Positions 15,101 through 16,832 of a stretch of 16,832 bases of DNA are shown piece by piece. Made by a program: the position numbers and the translations under genes. The DNA is taken from NCBI GenBank assembly GCA_026125865.1, contig JAHCKI010000018.1:1-16832 (forward strand). The letters run 5' to 3'. This DNA comes from Rhodospirillales bacterium. GTDB lineage: Bacteria; Pseudomonadota; Alphaproteobacteria; Rhodospirillales; Defluviicoccaceae. The number at the start of each line of letters is the position of its first letter. The first letter of the stretch is position 1. The notes beneath the pieces were generated by a model, which was not told the origin of the DNA, made no database searches, and saw only the letters and a program-made list of their open reading frames with translations.

Positions 15101-15256
15101 GGCGCCGGGGTAGGCGATGGACACCTGCAATTTGTCGGGTGTGAAATCGGGAAACGTTTCGCGGCGCAGCTCCGGCAATGCGGCCAGACCCAGCGCGATC
15201 AACAGAAGCATCAGAAGGTTCGCCGCGGTCGGATGACCGCCGAAGAAACGGATCAT
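12128..15256 (-). CDS. RND efflux transporter, inner-membrane pump subunit
   Basis: The 1042-residue AcrB-superfamily permease has the usual length, with membrane segments in two sets of six separated by large periplasmic loops. TM1 lies at about 9-30. The TM4 proton-relay pair is D394-D395 in GLIMDDSIVIAEN. TM10 reads GIVVNDSILLVLF, so the Lys of AcrB (K940) is replaced by Asn929. That is common in a distinct RND branch outside the classical HAE1 drug pumps, and the substrate is therefore unclear (drug, lipid or other amphiphile). It forms a tripartite pump with the membrane-fusion protein encoded just upstream, sharing an ATGA overlap. No TolC-type channel or regulator gene is in the window. 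Confidence 0.93.
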   Translation of the reverse strand: MIRFFGGHPTAANLLMLLLIALGLAALPELRRETFPDFTPDKLQVSIAYPGAGAEMVEEAICQRIEDAVDGLAEVEEIVCDARESIATATIEMVAGGDVNRFMTDVKTEIDAVDDFPEVTETPIIRELARTDMVVSIAVAGPMAEPDLKVYAEEIRDRLTRLDEVSQVDLLGFSERQIRIELDAVALRRYGLSVSDVASIISSQNIDLPSGIIETRERDILVRYADERRNPRGFEDLVILGGESGAELRLGEIATITDRFKTEEDRVFLDGQRAAVLQVNKTKDQDTLTVVEAVRTFVSAERRTAPPGVTFELTRDVASIVEDRLTMLLDNGALGLGLVFMVLWLFFSFRFAFWVAMGLPASFLGSLFVLVAIGYSINMLTMVALLIAIGLIMDDSIVIAENIAHRISRGESRLHAAIEGTREVAAGVLSSFATTACVFGPLAFLEGDLGKVLRVVPVVLIVTLAVSLIEAFTVLPHHIAHGLGRNRESAFRRRFDTGFDRIRENVLGRLVDLAVTWRYLTFGLVTMAFLASISLIAGGVVKFRVFPELDGDVIEARVLLPQGTSLSQTEGVVDRVVAALHRVDAALSPDQPEGQSLIRNILTQYNRNVDAYESGPHVATVSVDLLHAEHRNARLADVLNLWRRETGTIPDVLALGFTEPQIGPGGVPIEIRLKGRDLAQLKAAAEELNAWLARYPGVTDLQDDLRPGKPEIRLKLREGALALGINAATLAGQLRAAYHGRTADEIQVATEGFEIDVQLDPRGQDSLADLDNFSVTLPNGEQAPLSAVAVIETGRGVARISRIDGLRTVTLRGDTDPEVINTNELLADTGARFLPQLTESHPGIQISLEGQAKTQRETGSSMQRRFLIGLLGVFLLLSFQFRSYLEPIIVMLAIPFAAIGVVWGHLIVGLDLSMPSALGAASLAGIVVNDSILLVLFVKRNVADGLDAVTAATRASRQRFRAVLLTSLTTIAGLLPLLFERSLQAQVLVPLVASLAFGLMASTVLVLVLIPAAYALLDDLGLTTSERDSRAEPLSSVDSTVP

Positions 15257-16647
15257 GGCTGTTGCTCGTCCACCGCGGGGCGGGCGGCTTCCTCACGCAA
15301 GCGACGAGCCAAGTCGTCGTCCATGGTTGGCGTCAGCAGCATGCCATCGATAGCCGGGATCAAGTCGGAAACCACAACCCGTTCACCGGCCTCCAGACCC
15401 TGTTCGATCACCACCAGATCGCCTTGCGCCGGTCCCGCCGTGACGGGGAGGATCAGCAACCGGTCGTTGCCGTCGGCGACATACACCCGATGTCCGCCCG
15501 GTGTTCGGTGCAACGCGACTCGCGGAATCACGATCCGCTCCGACCACGGTTGACCGATCAGATCCACCTGAACATACATGTTCTTCATAAGCGGCGGTTT
15601 GCGGCCGGGAACGGCTTGTCGATAGGGCTCCTCGACGGCAACCACGACGCCGACGGTTCGGGTCTTCGGGTCGATCGCCGGGCTGATGCGGTCCATTCGC
15701 GCCTCCCAACTGGCGGCAATTTGACCGGTTCGCAGGTGCACGTGCGCCTTGATGCCGAATCGGTCCACGAACTGGTCGATTTCGGCGGCGCTATAGTGAC
15801 GGAGATCGGTATCGCGACGAACCAGGGTGGCCATCTGTTCCATGGGCACCTGCGCCGTGACCTCGGCGACATCAATGCTGTCGGCCTCGACCAACACTGT
15901 ACCGACATTGACGAATTGATTCTCTTCGACGTGTACCGCGGCGATTCGCGAATCAAAGGGGAGGGCGAGCACCGTTCGTTCGAGGTCGAGGCGGGCGTCA
16001 CTCAATTTGGCGCGATTGAGGGCCAGCGTCGCCTCCAAAACCTGTCGTTGCGTCGGCAGGAGGTTGATCTGGTTTTCCAGGTCCTGCACTTTCTGCCGCG
16101 CATTCAGCACCGTCTTCTCGGCCTCGTCGACGGAACTATCGCTGACGTCGCCTCGGTGTAGGAGTTTTTGCTTGCGGGAGCGGTCATCCTCGGCGAGCGC
16201 GACCATTCGCCGCTCGATGTCCAAGGAGACGCGGGTGTTGTCCTCACGCACGCGCAACTCAGCCAACTCCGCCTCGACGCTCTTGATGGACGCCTCGATT
16301 TGCGCGACGGCCAACTCATAGTCGACGGGATCGATTCGCAGGATGACGGTTTGCGCGTCGAACAGCTTGCCGGGCTCCAGATCCGGGTGCCGCTCGATGA
16401 CCTTACCGCTGACCTGGGCGGTGGCGTTCCAGACGGTACCGGGCGCGGCGAAACCAAAGCCGACGGCCTTGGGCACGAAGTCGCCGGGGGTCACCGAAAT
16501 CACGCGCACGGGTCGCGCGATTTCCCGTGCCGGCACTTGTTCGGGTGTCTCGCGGCCGCCGATTTGTAGGGCGAGCATGGCGATACCCACCGCGATGGGA
16601 GGCAATACGAGAAGCCGTCGCCACCAAGATCGGTCCGTGACTGACAT
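15253..16647 (-). CDS. RND efflux periplasmic adaptor (membrane-fusion protein)
   Basis: The 464-residue HlyD/AcrA-type adaptor is anchored by an N-terminal membrane segment (about 11-30) with no lipobox Cys. It shows lipoyl-like half-motifs (about 73-107 and 227-262) flanking a long α-helical hairpin (about 110-225, rich in Glu/Arg/Leu: ASIKSVEAELAELRVRE, EAEKTVLNARQKVQDLEN), then beta-barrel and membrane-proximal domains (VDLIGQPWSERIVIPRVAL). The helical hairpin should contact an outer-membrane channel and the C-terminal part the RND pump. ATG 16647 is chosen because AAGGAG lies 10 nt upstream; the frame is open to 16716, but those residues are Cys-rich and atypical. Its stop overlaps the ATG of the RND gene by ATGA. 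Confidence 0.92.
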   Translation of the reverse strand: MSVTDRSWWRRLLVLPPIAVGIAMLALQIGGRETPEQVPAREIARPVRVISVTPGDFVPKAVGFGFAAPGTVWNATAQVSGKVIERHPDLEPGKLFDAQTVILRIDPVDYELAVAQIEASIKSVEAELAELRVREDNTRVSLDIERRMVALAEDDRSRKQKLLHRGDVSDSSVDEAEKTVLNARQKVQDLENQINLLPTQRQVLEATLALNRAKLSDARLDLERTVLALPFDSRIAAVHVEENQFVNVGTVLVEADSIDVAEVTAQVPMEQMATLVRRDTDLRHYSAAEIDQFVDRFGIKAHVHLRTGQIAASWEARMDRISPAIDPKTRTVGVVVAVEEPYRQAVPGRKPPLMKNMYVQVDLIGQPWSERIVIPRVALHRTPGGHRVYVADGNDRLLILPVTAGPAQGDLVVIEQGLEAGERVVVSDLIPAIDGMLLTPTMDDDLARRLREEAARPAVDEQQP

Positions 16648-16832
16648 TCGAAAGCAACTCCTTGACGCGCAACATGTTGTGTGCTTTGCGATAGGGCGAC
16701 ATCGTTCAGCCGCCAACAGCGAAGCACGGGAGAAACGACATCATTTGGCGTCGCACATGGGGTAAGATTAGTGCAAATCATTGCGGTGCCGCCAGACATG
16801 GGATGGAAAATTCGAGCTGCTTCCCTGCAACA
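16648..16832 (-). other. Upstream region of the efflux operon (no gene seen)
   Basis: These 185 bp precede the adaptor gene and should carry the operon promoter and any operator. I see the ribosome-binding site at its end, but no convincing -35/-10 pair, palindrome or divergently transcribed regulator; the window ends here. Confidence 0.35.

Noticed and set aside
15178..16161. 327-codon plus-strand open frame opposite the membrane-fusion gene
   Set aside because: It is antisense to a clear adaptor gene and its translation has no recognisable fold.
1..16832. DGR template repeat or reverse transcriptase in the window
   Set aside because: I looked by eye for a second GGCGGGTCGTGG-like copy and for a reverse-transcriptase catalytic motif in the open frames and found neither; a computed search would be more reliable.

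Overview
The DNA is GC-rich and has repeat-laden intergenic gaps. The gene families (ZnuC with a His-rich tail, RlmN, an ArnT-like glycosyltransferase, an RND efflux pair) fit a Gram-negative proteobacterium. The two-armed and AGAGCA-type palindromic repeats resemble those I associate with Alphaproteobacteria, perhaps Rhodospirillales. That placement is an inference from style; no rRNA, tRNA or phylogenetic marker is present.

Layout, left to right. (1) 115-2889 (+): a 924-residue TIR-NACHT-FGE/C-type-lectin-fold protein. It has the architecture of a bacterial NLR-like conflict protein, and its C-terminus looks like the variable region of a diversity-generating retroelement (DGR) target. No reverse transcriptase or template repeat was seen here. 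(2) 2890-4700: about 1.8 kb with no convincing gene. It holds hairpins directly after the TIR-NACHT gene, a 229-bp block duplicated at a 295-bp period, tandem remnants, and a palindromic MITE-like element that seems to have inserted into one copy of an older direct repeat. It ends in an AT-rich leader before znuC. (3) 4701-6384 (+): znuC and znuB, overlapping by 8 bp, which encode the ATPase and permease of a zinc importer; znuA and zur are not in the window. (4) 6385-6729: three large palindromes in a row. (5) 6730-7692 (+): a RadC/JAB protein with an N-terminal extension. (6) 7725-10534 (-): rlmN followed by an ArnT/PMT-type lipid-linked sugar transferase, sharing an ATGA overlap. (7) 10764-11680 (-): two small proteins with the same zinc-ribbon spacing, one membrane-anchored and one soluble, separated by triple 13-bp repeats and followed by a plausible intrinsic terminator. 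(8) 11681-12127: a lower-GC gap with a perfect CRP/FNR-type palindrome. (9) 12128-16647 (-): a membrane-fusion protein and an RND transporter, sharing an ATGA overlap. Together they form a tripartite efflux pump without its outer-membrane channel gene.

The most interesting element is the TIR-NACHT protein. A TIR domain with the candidate catalytic Glu, a full Walker A/B NACHT ATPase and a sensor-like C-terminal fold without the FGE catalytic cysteines suggest an abortive-infection or immune-type switch whose recognition surface may be diversified by a DGR acting from elsewhere in the genome. The remaining genes are housekeeping or transport functions and do not obviously belong to that system.
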